Part shown: positions 49,947 through 60,415 of the stretch, piece after piece | Layout: every line of letters begins with the position of its first letter | How positions within the stretch are numbered: the first letter of the stretch is position 1 | Assembly: GCA_947488235.1 (NCBI GenBank) | Contig: CANLAQ010000008.1 | Span: 1-64,000, forward strand | DNA: 64,000 bases | Direction of reading: 5' to 3' | DNA from: Flavobacteriales bacterium | Lineage (GTDB): Bacteria > Bacteroidota > Bacteroidia > Flavobacteriales_D > Crocinitomicaceae | Notes under the pieces: model-generated | Seen by the model: only the letters and a program-made list of their open reading frames with translations | What the model was told of the DNA's origin: nothing | Databases searched by the model: none | Translations under genes and position numbers: made by a program

Positions 49947-50058
49947 TTAATGAAGTATTAAAATTGAAAAGCAAATATAAGAAGGAAATTCATATTTCAA
50001 ACAAATTGTCATGATTACACTAAGTAATTTTCAAAGCAATTTATAGATTTTAGAACCT

Positions 50059-50922
50059 TTAGCTATTTTGAGGTTCATTTGCCTTCCATGCTTTATAGAC
50101 AAGAAATATTCCAGCAATTACAAATGGGATGCTGAGCATTTGACCTGTATTGATAAAATATTCGAAATCTCTAGCAGTTTGACCTTCCTTAAGAAATTCG
50201 ATAAAAAATCTTGTTCCGAATACTAGCACTAGAAATACGCCAAAAATAAATCCTTTTTTTCGCCATAAGTCTTTTTTCCAAAAGAGAAAAAGTAGCAATC
50301 CAAAAACAAATAAATAGCAAAGTGCTTCATAGAGTTGCGTTGGATGTCTCACTGGAATCATAGACCAATCACACTGGTATGGATAGCCACAATCATGATG
50401 TAAAAACTTAAATCCCCAAGGAACAGTGGTCACATGTCCAACCATTTCATGATTGACTAGATTACCAAAGCGAATAAATGCAGCTCCAATGGCGATAGGG
50501 GCAGCCATTCGATCAAGTGTCCAAAGAAACGATTTTTTGACAACTTTTTTAGAGAAAATATAAAGTGAAATAAGAATTGCTAGTGCCGCGCCATGACTGG
50601 CCAATCCACCTTCCCAAATTTTAATGATATCTCCAGGATGGGAAAAATAACCTCTTTCCAAAATAACGCCATTTGAAATGGTATCATAATAAGGACCATA
50701 AAACAGCACATGTCCAAGTCGTGCACCAATGATTGTGGCAAGCACCATATACATGACTAATTTGTCTAATGTGTCATTGCCAATTTGCTCTTTTTGGAAC
50801 ATTTTTTTAACTACAAAATAGCCAAGAATTAATCCTGTAACGAAGAGTAAACCGTATAAATTTGGTGTGCGATACCCATCAATAATCTCAGAATTTACCG
50901 CCCAATTAATTGTTAAAAGCAC
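50059..50922 (-). CDS. lgt: Prolipoprotein diacylglyceryl transferase
   Basis: YGLLFVTGLILGYFV, GGLASHGAALAILI, RFGNLVNHEMVG, RHPTQLYEALCYL. Confidence 0.94.
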   Translation of the reverse strand: MLLTINWAVNSEIIDGYRTPNLYGLLFVTGLILGYFVVKKMFQKEQIGNDTLDKLVMYMVLATIIGARLGHVLFYGPYYDTISNGVILERGYFSHPGDIIKIWEGGLASHGAALAILISLYIFSKKVVKKSFLWTLDRMAAPIAIGAAFIRFGNLVNHEMVGHVTTVPWGFKFLHHDCGYPYQCDWSMIPVRHPTQLYEALCYLFVFGLLLFLFWKKDLWRKKGFIFGVFLVLVFGTRFFIEFLKEGQTARDFEYFINTGQMLSIPFVIAGIFLVYKAWKANEPQNS

Positions 50923-50923
50923 C

Positions 50924-52036
50924 TTATTTTTTTATTGAATGTTCAATCAAAGATAATGGTTTTTCTGTATTGAGCTTAAAGGGTAATTTATTTGATCTGC
51001 CTTTCTTGAAAATCTTATTACTATTGTCTTTTCCTTGCCTCATTTCTTTCTGTAATTCGACTGGTAATTTTATTGTATCCAAACAATCGTCAGAGCAACA
51101 ATTTTTCTTTGTTTCCTTGCAGGAGTCGCATTGAATGAAGAGTAAATGACAAGCATCATTGACACAATTGGTATGTGTGTCAGCAGGAGCGCCACATTGA
51201 TGACAAACGGCAATTATATCATCAGAGATTCTTTCGCCCCTTCTTTCATCGAAGACAAAATTCTTACCAATAAATTTATTCTCTATGCCTAATTCTTTTG
51301 CGTCGTTGGCGTATTTAATAATTCCTCCTTCCAGCTGATGGATATTCGCAAATCCTTTGTGTTTGAACCAAGCAGATGCTTTTTCACAGCGAATTCCACC
51401 TGTGCAATACATCACTATATTTTTATCTTCATTGCCTTTGAGAATTGTTTCTTCAATATAAGGCAAGGATTCTCTAAAAGTATCCACATCGGGAAGATGT
51501 GCTCCTTTGAAATGACCAACCTCGTGTTCGTAATGATTTCTAAAATCAATTAAAATCGTATCAGGATCGTTGGTTAGTTCATTGAATTCTGCAGCTTTTA
51601 GATGTTTTCCAATTTTAGTAACATCGAAATTTTCATCTTCTAGTCCATCTGCTAGAATTTTATCTCGGACCTTTATTTTTAGTTTTAAAAAAGGAAATTC
51701 CGCTTCCGCATCATCCACGGCAAAGTTCAGACGCACATTATTTAGAAATTCAATTCCGTATAAAGCTTCTCTAAATGCAACTAAGAATTCTGTAGGAACA
51801 GCAATTTGAGCATTAATTCCTTCGTGTGCAATGTAGGTGCGACCGACTACATCAAATTGCGACCACATTTGAAAAAGGTGATCTCTAAAGAGTTGAGGAT
51901 TTACAATTTTAGCATATTTATAAAAAGATATGGTGACAAATTTATGGCCAATCTCTCTTAAATGTTTCTCTAAATCCTCCTTGTTTAATTTATTCCACAG
52001 TTGCATGCTATGTTTTTTTAAATTTTGGAACAACAA
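50924..52036 (-). CDS. trhO: tRNA uridine(34) hydroxylase, rhodanese family
   Basis: GRTYIAHEGINAQIAVP, VMYCTGGIRCEKASAWFKHKGF; start may be at MQLWNKLN (52006). Confidence 0.93.
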   Translation of the reverse strand: MLFQNLKKHSMQLWNKLNKEDLEKHLREIGHKFVTISFYKYAKIVNPQLFRDHLFQMWSQFDVVGRTYIAHEGINAQIAVPTEFLVAFREALYGIEFLNNVRLNFAVDDAEAEFPFLKLKIKVRDKILADGLEDENFDVTKIGKHLKAAEFNELTNDPDTILIDFRNHYEHEVGHFKGAHLPDVDTFRESLPYIEETILKGNEDKNIVMYCTGGIRCEKASAWFKHKGFANIHQLEGGIIKYANDAKELGIENKFIGKNFVFDERRGERISDDIIAVCHQCGAPADTHTNCVNDACHLLFIQCDSCKETKKNCCSDDCLDTIKLPVELQKEMRQGKDNSNKIFKKGRSNKLPFKLNTEKPLSLIEHSIKK

Positions 52037-52082
52037 AGATAAGTGAAAAGCAGTGCCTAAAAAATGATTCTAATCATCTTTT

Positions 52083-52388
52083 TTAAAGTTTATTTTTAAG
52101 ACTCATCCAGCCACCACCATTATGAACTTCAGTAAATCCATTTTGTAAAAGTATTGATTTGGCTGAAGCACTCCTCATACCAGAAGCACAGCATGTAATA
52201 ATCACTTTATCTTTTGGAATCTTATTAAGATGATTTTTTAATTGTTGTAATTCAATATTTTTCGATCCTTTTATGTGTCCACTTGCAAATTCAGAACTGG
52301 TTCTTACATCAATAATTATTGCTCCTGCTTGGCTTAATGATTTATAATCTACAGATTTAAAACCAAAAATAGTATTTAAAAACCCCAT
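52083..52388 (-). CDS. Small rhodanese-like domain protein
   Basis: IIDVRTSSEFASGHIKGSKNI, ITCCASGMRSASAK. Confidence 0.9.
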   Translation of the reverse strand: MGFLNTIFGFKSVDYKSLSQAGAIIIDVRTSSEFASGHIKGSKNIELQQLKNHLNKIPKDKVIITCCASGMRSASAKSILLQNGFTEVHNGGGWMSLKNKL

Positions 52389-52390
52389 GA

Positions 52391-52651
52391 TTAACTATTT
52401 AATTTAAAGTTCACTTCCATCCAACCACCGCCATTCTCGCAGATCAATCCTTTACTTTGAAAATAATGGGCTGCCTGACCACTTCTTCCGCCACTTGCAC
52501 AACAGAAAATCACGGGGCTTTCCATTTCAAATAAAGCAGTTTCGTGCTCCAAGATTTCTTGCAATGGGATATTAATTGAGTTGGGGACATGTCCACCACT
52601 AAATTCTGCTCGAGTTCTTACATCGACAATAGTTCCTTTAATTTCGCTCAT
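52391..52651 (-). CDS. Small rhodanese-like domain protein
   Basis: TIVDVRTRAEFSGGHVPNSINIP, IFCCASGGRSGQAA. Confidence 0.9.
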   Translation of the reverse strand: MSEIKGTIVDVRTRAEFSGGHVPNSINIPLQEILEHETALFEMESPVIFCCASGGRSGQAAHYFQSKGLICENGGGWMEVNFKLNS

Positions 52652-52854
52652 TTTATTTCTTTTTTATGTGTTAATGAAAGTACTAGATTAGAAAACAAAC
52701 CGAACATTAATCCTCCGTATAAAGTTGATAAAATAGGGGAGGAGCTTATGGCGCATCCTTCTTTACAACCAAAATTCAAATTATATAAATAGCCCAAAAC
52801 TCCACCTAGTACTACTGCAATAATGGTTATTATTCTTGTGTTTTTCTTTGTCAT
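52648..52854 (-). CDS. Small DUF6132-like membrane protein
   Basis: GGVLGYLYNLNFGCKEGCAISSSPILSTLYGGLMFGLF; start placed at MTKKNTRII; overlaps the rhodanese start. Confidence 0.65.
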   Translation of the reverse strand: MTKKNTRIITIIAVVLGGVLGYLYNLNFGCKEGCAISSSPILSTLYGGLMFGLFSNLVLSLTHKKEIK

Positions 52855-52971
52855 TAGTTCAAATATTTTCACAAATGTACAGCTATCATTGTAGTTGAAT
52901 TGTATCAATTGTTACATAACTATTTTTTTATTTCTAGAAATAGGTTTACTACCTTTGTCAAAATTCATTAT

Positions 52972-53451
52972 ATGAAACATGTTAGTTTAAAAAGTATTGA
53001 AGAAGCGATTGCTATAGTAGATAATCTTGATGATGATGCATTAGAAGCTTTATCTGAGAAATATGCATTGGCGCAACAAGAATTATTGGACTATGTAATG
53101 TCAGCTCCTCAAGAATATGAAAATGATTCTTTGGAAGGTCTATTAATCTATTATTTCTGTTTGATATTGGCTGCATTTGAAGCGGAAGGAATTTCACTTC
53201 GTGAAGTAACTGATGCTGAAATTGATGAAATGCAAGAGCCTTTCTTTGAAATGTTGGACAGTTATTTTGAAGAAGAGGATGAAGAAGAATTAGAGTCATT
53301 TTGTGATCAACCACAACTCGCTCAATTCATGGCGATGGAGGTATCTACTGATGATGAAGATGGCTCTAGCATGGATGAAGAAACTGCAACCCAACTTTTT
53401 ATTGTAACGCTGGCAATGATTTCCCTTTTGAATAAGGCTATCGTAACTTAA
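52972..53451 (+). CDS. Acidic hypothetical protein
   Basis: Start at MKHVSLKS after TACCTTTG element (52950-52957); Glu/Asp-rich; no family recognised. Confidence 0.6.
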   Translation: MKHVSLKSIEEAIAIVDNLDDDALEALSEKYALAQQELLDYVMSAPQEYENDSLEGLLIYYFCLILAAFEAEGISLREVTDAEIDEMQEPFFEMLDSYFEEEDEEELESFCDQPQLAQFMAMEVSTDDEDGSSMDEETATQLFIVTLAMISLLNKAIVT

Positions 53452-53453
53452 GA

Positions 53454-56400
53454 TTATATTTTCACGAAAGGCAAGGTAATGGAGCGATTGCTCTGACTTA
53501 CTTTTACAAAATACATTCCATGTAGATAAGAGCTAATGTCAATATTTAATTGCATTACGGACTCTTGTACTTTTTCCATTGTTTGTCTCAATATCAAGCG
53601 ACCACTTAAATCATATAGCATGATATAGGTTTCTCCAGCACCTGATACCGTATTGTCAACAGTAACAGTTATGGAACTCGCACTTGGATTGGGATATAAA
53701 TACGCCAATCCTTCAGGAAGTACTGGACAAGGTGCGAATTTTTCCCCTGGAGATCCACCTTCACAACCAACAAACCACGATAAGCCATTATTAGGATCTA
53801 AAAAACTTCCGTTAAAGGCACTTTCAAAAGTATAATCTTGCGTGGCTGGGATATTTGACCAGGGTGCAATAGTATCATAAAGAAAACTATTAATTAATAC
53901 CCCATTAGAATTGTATATTCTAATACCATCTTTGGCTGATAGACCAAAATCAAAAACACCAATTACATTTTCAACATGTGGATGTCTTTGCGTAAATGCA
54001 TTTAAGTCATTGCCAATTACAAGATAAGCATTGGGCTGTAAGGATACATCAGGCATAATGAATTGATGACTTGACTTTCCATCTTTAAAAATCATTCCGC
54101 CAAGTGCTATGCTATTAGAACTAGTATTTAAAATTTCTATCCAATCGCCAGAATTGTATTGTTGATCAATATTATTAAAATTAAACTCACTTATATTGAT
54201 GGGTTCTTCACATGGGGTATAGGCTTTGCCGGGAGATCCGCTGATACAGCCACAAAACCAAGTGTTTTCGTCTAGAATTGAATTATCAGCATGTTTATTC
54301 TCTAATGTTCTTCCCCAACCATCTGCACATTTAGGGTAGGGGGCTTCATCAGAATAAACAGCGACTAAGGCCATGCTGTCAAAAGGATTAAAAATTCGAA
54401 TGGAATCGTATTTATTGCTCCAAACAAAGCCCGTTCCTCCAACTACATTTTGAACTTGGGGGTACATGGAATTAAAAAGTGCTAAGTTTTCACAAACTAC
54501 CAAATATCCATTTGGTGGAATAATGGTATGATCCTCAAAACTAAATTTATCGTAATGATTTTTCGACTTAATATGCCATGCTGTTAAGTCCATGGCAGTA
54601 AAGCCAAAATTGTGTAACTCAATCCAATTTCCGCCATCTACAGTTGGGTCAGGATTGTAATTAATCTCTGAAATGGTCAAAGATGGTTCTTCAGGTGAAC
54701 CGATAAATACTGCCTTGAATAGATCGTTTTGATCAATATTCTGGGTAATACTTGCCTGCAACAAGCTGCCTGCTGGAAGTGTTATATTTTGAACCCAATT
54801 TTGGAAGGTATAGCCTGGATTGGCTACGGCTGTTATTTTAACGGGGACACCATCAAAATAAACACCTGTCCATGGAAGAGTTTCCGGTACAATAGTTGAT
54901 ATTTTGATATATCCTGCCCCTGCTGGATATACATCTAAACTAACATTTACTTTTTTTACTAAATTAAATTCAGTAACCATCTGATTTCGCACGACAGTAT
55001 TTCTATTGTTAAACTGTCCAATGTGAACATTTCTCCAATAGGCATAATTGGCCATTCCACCTGCTACATCGCCTGTCCATAATTGCAAATGTCTAGGTAG
55101 TTCTGGAAGTAATTCGTTATACATGCTGTCAATAATAGGGGTGTATTTAGCACTTTGAAAAGTGAAATTCATAAGATCTGCGTATCGATTCACAAAATAA
55201 TTTTTAAATTCTGTGTTTTGAACCAAGGCATCATAGATTTGCCAAAATGGATTTGGTTGTTGGTTGTACCTAAACCAATCAAACATATTGGTATTATAAT
55301 CGGTCCAACCACCAAGACCCCATTCTAAATCTTGCAAAAAGAACCGCCATTTATTATCGGTGGTGCGTGTCCTTGCCATTTTCATGTTATTGTAGATCCA
55401 ATCGGCATTTGCAAACCAGTTTTCTCCGGCGATGTAATCTGTGTAATTGTATAAGTCTAGTTTTTTATTACTTTCATTAAAATAGTTAGGACTTGAAGCA
55501 TCTGCTGTAGTGATGTAATCGCGCATGGAGAAAAACGAAGTGTCTGAACCTTTGACCGTTCTAATTACCCCAGCGCCATAAAAATAACTTACTGATAATA
55601 AGTCTAGGCTATCTCTATCATTTCCATAATTATTTTCAAAGTAACCTTCATTCGCCTTTTCGCGCAATTCATAAATACCAAAGTATTGACCATTCAAGTA
55701 AACTACTGCCGGGGTATAACCCTGCGAATTAACATTAGTCTTTGCCATTATTCTACAAAAGGTAGCGTCTCTTTGTGGGTATTGGTTCCAAAAGTTACTA
55801 CCATTTCGAATATATAAAGCATAATAATCTTCAATATATGGTTTTTGCGGAATTATTGGATAGTGTACAGGTTCGCCTTCTCCATAAAGACTGTTTGCTG
55901 GTTCAATGGTAACACTATGCTGAGGGTTGGAACGACTTCCACCGGCTCCTCCATCTGGTTTTACTGAGGCCCTTGTCTCAAACTTTTTTATTCCATTTTT
56001 ATCAAAATATTCTACTACGCAGGGTTTTTTCCAGTCCGTCCACCAATTGTCGAATATCCCATTTCCACCATAAAGATCTGCTGAATCGATGGTAAGGGAA
56101 ACGATTGGCAGGGTAAAATCTTCCTGAAACAAAAAGGTTTCTGTTGCAATCAAACTAGGCAGGAGGTTAGAACCTCCAGAAGGGAAGCAACGAACTTTTA
56201 AAACACAATTAGTCGAAAGCAAGATAGGTCCAACTACCAACGGTGAATTTGCGCTAGGATTAACTCCTGTTGTTGTGTACCTAAGTTCTCCATTTGCAAC
56301 TGAATTATTTACGATATTAGCAAGAATAGGTCCTTGAAATACACCGCCATTGTTTATGATTGTTGCTTGATTTTCATAACCATCATAACCAATTGAGGTA

Positions 56401-57449
56401 TTGTTAGAAGCATTTGGTGTAGGAATAGTAAAAGTGGCAGTTGCGATTCCACCATCCGTAAGTTTACCATTTGACATGTTTGGTTCAAGATCACTTAGGA
56501 GCAATGAATCAATAAAAACACCAGCTGGATTAGAAAGGTAAAGCATTTCACCGCCTGAAGCTAAACCAAAATTGGTCTCTAGAGTTCCTCCTATTGTTGG
56601 TGAGAAATAGGGGTGGCTTGTTCCGCTTGCAAATGTACCTGGGGTGTCATATCCAAAGGTTAAATAAGGTTTTCCTGTTAAATCAGATGAATTCGGATCT
56701 GTATTATGAATTTCAATGGCGAGCACATTATTCCCAAGTGTAAGGGCAGCTTGAATAATTGTAGTATCAATTTCAAAAGATGAAATAGCGCCTCCTTGTG
56801 GGATTGTTGCTTCATGGTCACTCGACAATTCATTCCATGTTGGTGGAGTACCTGTTAGACCTGCGCGGGCGATTTCAATACCGTTCAAGTAGGCCACAAA
56901 TCCATCGTCATAATCTATGTCTAGAATTGCCTTTTTTATTGCGTTAATGTTCGTGCATTGAAAGTTGATTCTGTAATAAACACTAATGTGTGGTCCGATG
57001 ATGTCAGTAGCATCATCTCCATCACCGTAGCCAATACTTGCAGGTCCGCTTAGCCAAGCTCCGCTGTTAAAAATGCTACTATTCCATTGTGGAATATCTG
57101 CTGTAGGAATAATGTAATCCCAAATTGAGTCTGCAAAAACGCTTGTTTCATAGTGATCAATAAAATTTACGGTATTTTTATTTACTGCATGCACCACTAA
57201 AAATCCAGATGGGCTAATCATGGTGGAAGGAAAAGTCCATTTCATGGGCAAGTTCCGATTATCGCTCAGGCCATATCCACCAATATTAGCAGGTATTGCT
57301 GCACCATTATAAATTTCAATCCAATCTGGTGTGCTTCCACTTGGTAAAACAATGGTGTTGCCGTTAGCATTACTTGCTTCATTTAATCTAAGCTGTCCTA
57401 AAGCAATAAGTGGAAATAAGGTTAATAGAAGTACTAGTTTATTCATCAT
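53454..57449 (-). CDS. Secreted CotH-kinase / lamin-tail domain protein with T9SS type A sorting domain
   Basis: LTD-like segments (NEASNANG...DWIEIYN; SEINYNPDPTVDGGNWIELHNFG; SEFNFNNIDQQYNSGDWIEILN), CotH-like YLNGQYFGIYELREKANEGYF and WRFFLQDLEWGLGG, C-term LYPNPSASSITV. Confidence 0.88.
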   Translation of the reverse strand: MMNKLVLLLTLFPLIALGQLRLNEASNANGNTIVLPSGSTPDWIEIYNGAAIPANIGGYGLSDNRNLPMKWTFPSTMISPSGFLVVHAVNKNTVNFIDHYETSVFADSIWDYIIPTADIPQWNSSIFNSGAWLSGPASIGYGDGDDATDIIGPHISVYYRINFQCTNINAIKKAILDIDYDDGFVAYLNGIEIARAGLTGTPPTWNELSSDHEATIPQGGAISSFEIDTTIIQAALTLGNNVLAIEIHNTDPNSSDLTGKPYLTFGYDTPGTFASGTSHPYFSPTIGGTLETNFGLASGGEMLYLSNPAGVFIDSLLLSDLEPNMSNGKLTDGGIATATFTIPTPNASNNTSIGYDGYENQATIINNGGVFQGPILANIVNNSVANGELRYTTTGVNPSANSPLVVGPILLSTNCVLKVRCFPSGGSNLLPSLIATETFLFQEDFTLPIVSLTIDSADLYGGNGIFDNWWTDWKKPCVVEYFDKNGIKKFETRASVKPDGGAGGSRSNPQHSVTIEPANSLYGEGEPVHYPIIPQKPYIEDYYALYIRNGSNFWNQYPQRDATFCRIMAKTNVNSQGYTPAVVYLNGQYFGIYELREKANEGYFENNYGNDRDSLDLLSVSYFYGAGVIRTVKGSDTSFFSMRDYITTADASSPNYFNESNKKLDLYNYTDYIAGENWFANADWIYNNMKMARTRTTDNKWRFFLQDLEWGLGGWTDYNTNMFDWFRYNQQPNPFWQIYDALVQNTEFKNYFVNRYADLMNFTFQSAKYTPIIDSMYNELLPELPRHLQLWTGDVAGGMANYAYWRNVHIGQFNNRNTVVRNQMVTEFNLVKKVNVSLDVYPAGAGYIKISTIVPETLPWTGVYFDGVPVKITAVANPGYTFQNWVQNITLPAGSLLQASITQNIDQNDLFKAVFIGSPEEPSLTISEINYNPDPTVDGGNWIELHNFGFTAMDLTAWHIKSKNHYDKFSFEDHTIIPPNGYLVVCENLALFNSMYPQVQNVVGGTGFVWSNKYDSIRIFNPFDSMALVAVYSDEAPYPKCADGWGRTLENKHADNSILDENTWFCGCISGSPGKAYTPCEEPINISEFNFNNIDQQYNSGDWIEILNTSSNSIALGGMIFKDGKSSHQFIMPDVSLQPNAYLVIGNDLNAFTQRHPHVENVIGVFDFGLSAKDGIRIYNSNGVLINSFLYDTIAPWSNIPATQDYTFESAFNGSFLDPNNGLSWFVGCEGGSPGEKFAPCPVLPEGLAYLYPNPSASSITVTVDNTVSGAGETYIMLYDLSGRLILRQTMEKVQESVMQLNIDISSYLHGMYFVKVSQSNRSITLPFVKI

Positions 57450-57483
57450 ACCAAATTTAAGGAGTATTTGGGTTTCTTGTATA

Positions 57484-58350
57484 CTAAGTGGCTAAATATA
57501 ATAGCATTATGGCCAAAATTGAAAACATTAATCCAAAGCCTTTTTTAAGACTTAATTTTTCTTGAAATAGAAGTAGACCTATAAAACTTGCAATTAACAC
57601 AATAGAAACATTCAATATGGCCAGTACGGTTGAATCATTCCAATCACTTGTTTGATAGGTATTGATCAGTAGATAAATTGAAAAATAGTTGGGAACTCCT
57701 AGAATGAATCCTGCAATAACATTTTTGAAGGCAAATGTCATTTTCTTTTTAATGATCTGTACAATGATGATGCACAAGCCAATTAATCCTGCAAGAAAAA
57801 ACCCTAGCCCTGAAAAAAGTCCAGCATGCCAATCGTTTAACTCATATTTTTGAGTATAATTCAGTAAAAAATCTAACAATCCACTTCCGAAGAATAGCAC
57901 TACCAGCATCCAAACGGAACTTTTAGAATCACTTTTTTCTTTTTTCTGAATCGAGACTAAAAGTACGCCCAGAAAAGCACAGGCAATCCCAGATATTTTT
58001 AAAATAGACAAGGGTTCCTTATAAGCAATAATCATTGCGATAAGGGATACTGCCATTGACATTTTTACGGCAACGGAGGTTATTGCTAATCCATTTTTTT
58101 GAGAACTAAATCCCATTAATGAAAAAAGAGAGATAAAGAGCAAAGCACATGCAATCGCTGCTATTAGGATCACATTAATATTGCTTGGAATTTGATTCAA
58201 CTCCTTTCCGAAAAACAAGAGTGCACATGCAGTAGCAGCAAAATAATTAAAAACTATTGCTTGAAAAGTATCAATATTATATTTCGGAAAAACTTTAAAA
58301 AGAACGAAGATGAAACTCGAGCAAACAATACAACCTATTAATGCAATCAT
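57484..58350 (-). CDS. EamA/DMT family transporter
   Basis: Ten hydrophobic segments; VFNYFAATACALL, ISGIACAFLGVLLV. Confidence 0.8.
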   Translation of the reverse strand: MIALIGCIVCSSFIFVLFKVFPKYNIDTFQAIVFNYFAATACALLFFGKELNQIPSNINVILIAAIACALLFISLFSLMGFSSQKNGLAITSVAVKMSMAVSLIAMIIAYKEPLSILKISGIACAFLGVLLVSIQKKEKSDSKSSVWMLVVLFFGSGLLDFLLNYTQKYELNDWHAGLFSGLGFFLAGLIGLCIIIVQIIKKKMTFAFKNVIAGFILGVPNYFSIYLLINTYQTSDWNDSTVLAILNVSIVLIASFIGLLLFQEKLSLKKGFGLMFSILAIMLLYLAT

Positions 58351-59390
58351 CTTCTAGAATAATAATAGATTGTATCCTTGTCACCAAATGGGTGTGAAGA
58401 AACAGGTACTCGATTTATAACTGGAGCCTTAACTCCTTCGTGGAATTTTACATTTCCAACAATCACTCTTGCTTCATCCCAAACATTGTCTATGATGAAA
58501 TATTGTAGTGTTCTGCTTCCGCCTTCCACCAAAACAGATTGTATGTTGCGCTTGTACAATTCATCTAAAATTGCTTTTGTCGATGTTTCATGAATTTTGA
58601 TCCATTCTACATTTCCTTTGGTTTCATTTTTAATCCTATTAAAAACTAGGGTAGGTGAGTCATCTGAAAAAATAGCTACATTTTTACTCAATTGCAGTTG
58701 ACTATCAATGACGATTCTTAGAGGATTGGTTCCACTTACTTCTCGGACAGTTAATGATGGGTTATCGTTTGCAATAGTATTTCGTCCAACAAGAATACTT
58801 TGTTCTTCACTGCGCCATTTATGAACGAGCACTTTGGTTTCAGGAGAGGAAATCCAATTGATACCCACTTCTTTCATGGTTCGATCTTTATCTAAAAAAC
58901 CATCTAATGTTTGTGCCCATTTTAAAATAACATAAGGGCGTCTTTTTTCGTGAAAAGTAAAAAACCTTTTATTTAAGTTGCGACATTCTTCAGGAAGTAC
59001 CTCTTCGATTACTGTAATTCCGGCCCGCGCTAATCTTTCAATACCTTTTCCACCAACAATTGGATTGGTATCTCGTGTACCAATAACGACCGTAGCTACC
59101 TTGTTTTCAATTAAGGCATCGACGCAAGGAGGAGTTTTTCCATGGTGAACGCAGGGTTCAAGGGAAATATAAACGGTTGCACCAAGCAATTTACTTTTAT
59201 CTTCCACAGCATTAATTGCTTGTATTTCAGCATGTAATCCCCCAAAAACTTCGTGATACCCTTCTCCAATGATTTCGGAATCCTTTACGATTACGCATCC
59301 AACCATCGGGTTGGGACGCACATTTCCTTGGCCTAAATAAGCTAGATCAATACATCGTTGCATGAAAATTTCATGATTTTCCATTTTCAA
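58347..59390 (-). CDS. ribD: Riboflavin biosynthesis deaminase/reductase
   Basis: NPMVGCVIVKDSEIIGEGYHEVFGGLHAEIQAI, YISLEPCVHHGKTPPC, VLVEGGSRTLQYFI. Confidence 0.96.
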   Translation of the reverse strand: MKMENHEIFMQRCIDLAYLGQGNVRPNPMVGCVIVKDSEIIGEGYHEVFGGLHAEIQAINAVEDKSKLLGATVYISLEPCVHHGKTPPCVDALIENKVATVVIGTRDTNPIVGGKGIERLARAGITVIEEVLPEECRNLNKRFFTFHEKRRPYVILKWAQTLDGFLDKDRTMKEVGINWISSPETKVLVHKWRSEEQSILVGRNTIANDNPSLTVREVSGTNPLRIVIDSQLQLSKNVAIFSDDSPTLVFNRIKNETKGNVEWIKIHETSTKAILDELYKRNIQSVLVEGGSRTLQYFIIDNVWDEARVIVGNVKFHEGVKAPVINRVPVSSHPFGDKDTIYYYSRR

Positions 59391-59494
59391 AGTTAATAAT
59401 ATTCGCGAGAGATTTTTTCATTCCAGATCAATTTGATTTATTTGTAAAAGGTATATAAACACTGAATTAGCATAAAAGTCCTTATTTAATTCCC

Positions 59495-59502
59495 TACCTT
59501 TG
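59495..59502 (+). promoter_or_regulatory. Bacteroidota -7 element TACCTTTG for era-der
   Basis: TAnnTTTG 16 nt upstream of era ATG. Confidence 0.55.
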
Positions 59503-59518
59503 CACTTTGTAAATAAGC

Positions 59519-60394
59519 ATGGCACATAAATCAGGTTTTGTAAATATTGTTGGGAGTCCAAATGTTGGTAAATCAACACTCATGAATCAATTAATGGGTG
59601 AGAAATTATCAATTGTTTCCGCCAAAGCACAAACCACACGACATCGTATTTTAGGTATCGTAAATGAGGAAGATTATCAAGTAGTTTTTTCTGATACACC
59701 AGGAGTTGTAAATGCCGCCTATAAGTTGCACGAAAACATGATGGAGTATGTCAATGCTTCCATTTATGACGCTGATGTCCTCTTATTCATAACGGATACC
59801 CAAGAGAATGAAATGAATCATCAGCAAACTTTAGAAAAAATAAAAAAGTTAAAAGTCCCTGTGATTTGTTTGATTAATAAAATTGATTTATCTGATCAAG
59901 CTGCGGTTACTGAAAGAGTTGAGTATTGGGAAGAACAATTACCAACAGCTATAATTTATCCAATTTCGGCGCTCCATAAATTTAACATTCAATTGGTTTG
60001 GGAAAAAATTCTAGAATTGATTCCGGAAAATCCCCCATATTATGGAAAGGAAGAAATTTCTGACCGACCAATGCGCTTTTTTGTATCAGAGATCATCCGT
60101 GAAAAAATATTCTTTTTATGTCAAAAGGAAGTGCCTTACAGCTGTCAAATTGAAATAGAAGATTACATTGTTGAAGAAGGTTTGACCCGGATTAGGGCAA
60201 TAATTATTGTGGAAAGAGACTCTCAAAAAGGAATTATCATTGGTAAAGGTGGTGAAATGCTGAAGAAAATTGGCAGTACATCAAGATATGAAATCCAGAA
60301 ATTTCTTGACACGAAGGTATTCCTTCAAACCTTTGTTAAAGTTGATAAAGATTGGCGCTCAACCGAAGCCAAATTAAAAAAATACGGTTACTAA
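59519..60394 (+). CDS. era: GTPase Era
   Basis: [38 protein letters not shown] domain with IIIGKGGEMLKKIG. Confidence 0.97.
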   Translation: MAHKSGFVNIVGSPNVGKSTLMNQLMGEKLSIVSAKAQTTRHRILGIVNEEDYQVVFSDTPGVVNAAYKLHENMMEYVNASIYDADVLLFITDTQENEMNHQQTLEKIKKLKVPVICLINKIDLSDQAAVTERVEYWEEQLPTAIIYPISALHKFNIQLVWEKILELIPENPPYYGKEEISDRPMRFFVSEIIREKIFFLCQKEVPYSCQIEIEDYIVEEGLTRIRAIIIVERDSQKGIIIGKGGEMLKKIGSTSRYEIQKFLDTKVFLQTFVKVDKDWRSTEAKLKKYGY

Positions 60395-60415
60395 TTCAAT
60401 TAGGAAATAATTAAA

